Positions 15,825 through 16,324 of a stretch of 16,324 nucleotides of DNA are shown here, one piece after another; position 1 is the stretch's first letter, and every line of letters begins with the position of its first letter. The DNA is taken from NCBI GenBank assembly GCA_900539915.1, contig UQDU01000045.1:1-16324 (forward strand), written 5' to 3'. A program made the translations under genes and the position numbers. The DNA is from an uncultured Bacteroidales bacterium (GTDB lineage: Bacteria > Bacteroidota > Bacteroidia > Bacteroidales > Muribaculaceae). The notes beneath the pieces were generated by a model. It worked only from the letters and a program-made list of their open reading frames with translations, was not told where the DNA came from and searched no databases.

Positions 15825-15937
15825 CATTAATATAATATATAATACCGTTGTGTCAGATGCAGGTCTCGATGCCGAGGGGTCCGTACAATGGATGCTGCTA
15901 ACTTTGGGTGCCACTGACTTAAGTGGTGCACACATCG

Positions 15938-16023
15938 TTGTAGGGACATGCCATGGCATGTCTGCTAACGCAACCGTCTCATTGGCAACGCATTTGTTGA
16001 CATGCCATGGCATGTCCCTACAA
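15938..16023. repeat. Palindromic dispersed repeat element, right copy (intact)
   Basis: The element is bounded by perfect 25-base inverted repeats (15938-15962 and 15999-16023), starting TTGTAGGGACATGCC at one end and ending in its complement. Each arm contains the perfect 18-base palindrome GACATGCCATGGCATGTC. A 36-base centre (15963-15998) separates them and carries AACGCA twice. Nested symmetry means the sequence can fold either as one long 25-pair stem or as two separate 9-pair hairpins. Bases 15940-15971 are the exact reverse complement of 114-145. The frames read through it encode runs like DMPWHV at both ends of the window, which explains spurious small ORFs there. No coding gene lies between 15826 and 16105. 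Confidence 0.9.
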
Positions 16024-16105
16024 ATAAATTGCCATTCGTTAAAAATTTGCAAAATGAGAGTGCAAATTTAGCAATTTTTTACGAAATGACATAGGTACAT
16101 ATACG

Positions 16106-16136
16106 AAAAATGCGGAGGCCTCACGGCTACCGCATT
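16106..16136 (-). terminator. Intrinsic terminator of the tRNA-Asn pair
   Basis: On the minus strand AATGCGG (16136-16130), then GCC-GTGA-GGC as an inner stem, then CCGCATT (16115-16109) and a T-run through 16106. This nested stem of about 10 pairs followed by TTTTTC lies 5 bases beyond the 3' end of the first listed tRNA gene. Confidence 0.85.
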
Positions 16137-16140
16137 CTCG

Positions 16141-16214
16141 CGCTTCAGGATGGGCTTGAACCAACGACCCCCTGATTAACAGTCAGGTGCTCTAACCAAC
16201 TGAGCTACTGAAGC
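16141..16214 (-). tRNA. tRNA-Asn (anticodon GTT)
   Basis: A 74-base cloverleaf on the minus strand. The 7-pair acceptor stem is GCTTCAG/CTGAAGC with discriminator G and no encoded CCA; the D arm is GCTC/GAGC; the anticodon arm is CCTGA-CTGTTAA-TCAGG with GTT; the T loop is TTCAAGC. The T stem GTTGG/CCATC has one T-T mismatch (positions 50-64). Identical in sequence to the copy at 16250-16323 and last before the terminator. Confidence 0.97.
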
Positions 16215-16249
16215 ATGGTTGTGATTGGGGATTGAATTGAAATGTCGTG

Positions 16250-16323
16250 CGCTTCAGGATGGGCTTGAACCAACGACCCCCTGATTAACAGTCAGGTGCT
16301 CTAACCAACTGAGCTACTGAAGC
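16250..16323 (-). tRNA. tRNA-Asn (anticodon GTT), second identical copy
   Basis: All 74 bases match the downstream copy, including the T-T mismatch in the T stem. The two are separated by 35 bases without a promoter or terminator signal, so they are probably cut from one precursor. The gene ends one base inside the window edge, so its promoter and any further tRNAs lie outside. Confidence 0.97.
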
Positions 16324-16324
16324 A

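Noticed and set aside
15778..15825. Upstream SulP start adding MPHSAALRKKVKKITE
   Set aside because: The codons are built from the GC-rich dyad and an A-rich leader, and they add nothing seen in SulP proteins; MKLSG at 15777 was preferred, though not proven.
15804..16052. Minus-strand 82-codon reading frame with RDMPWHV and ADMPWHVPTTM
   Set aside because: It is the right repeat element translated, ending inside the SulP leader dyad; no start signal or protein-like composition.
16061..16074. TGCAAATTTAGCAA shared with 4117-4130, holding a minus-strand TAAATTTG like a -7 promoter box
   Set aside because: Neither copy has TTTG at 19-21 bases upstream; it is more likely a common AT-rich intergenic word than a promoter.

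Overview
The window reads as a chromosomal segment of a Bacteroidales gut bacterium, most likely of the Muribaculaceae (S24-7) type; the family is inference. Evidence: two promoters fit the Bacteroidota form TTTG-N19-TAnnTTTG exactly; start codons follow A/T-rich leaders rather than Shine-Dalgarno sites; the tRNAs do not encode CCA; two very large C25-peptidase proteins resemble the type IX secretion sortase PorU; and the RecJ, Rex and SulP proteins look like Bacteroidales versions. Base composition is moderately GC-rich in genes, with sharp AT-rich gaps. Every convincing gene lies on the minus strand, so transcription runs from high to low coordinates.

Layout in transcription order. Two identical tRNA-Asn(GTT) genes (16323-16141) end at an intrinsic terminator (16136-16106). 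Next come a palindrome-based repeat element (16023-15938), a GC-rich dyad (15824-15808), and a SulP/SLC26 anion transporter with a STAS domain (15777-14065) closed by an AT-rich stem-loop. A strong promoter (13986-13956) drives a 67-residue acidic lipoprotein with codon use typical of a highly expressed gene. Two hairpin terminators follow. Then come a membrane-anchored GH25 muramidase (13560-12796) and the more canonical PorU-like protein (12759-9280). A second consensus promoter starts rex, which overlaps a degenerate FAH-fold gene by ATGA; 52 bases on is a second, divergent PorU-like protein (7876-4256) with a stem-loop after it. A 412-base gap leads to recJ and recQ, 2 bases apart. The left edge carries a second, inverted copy of the repeat element.

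How the genes relate. RecJ exonuclease and RecQ-family helicase form a DNA end-resection pair of the RecF type. The two PorU-like proteins have signal peptides, the C25 His and Cys, and a C-terminal Ig/sorting-type region, so they probably act at the outer membrane on type IX cargo; no other Por gene is present. Rex senses NADH/NAD+ and is translationally coupled to an FAH-like protein that appears to have lost metal ligands. No phage, insertion sequence with transposase, CRISPR array or defence island is seen. The least ordinary items are the paired palindromic repeat elements at the two ends, the duplicated PorU-like proteins, the FAH-like pseudoenzyme joined to Rex, and the long hairpin before the GH25 gene.
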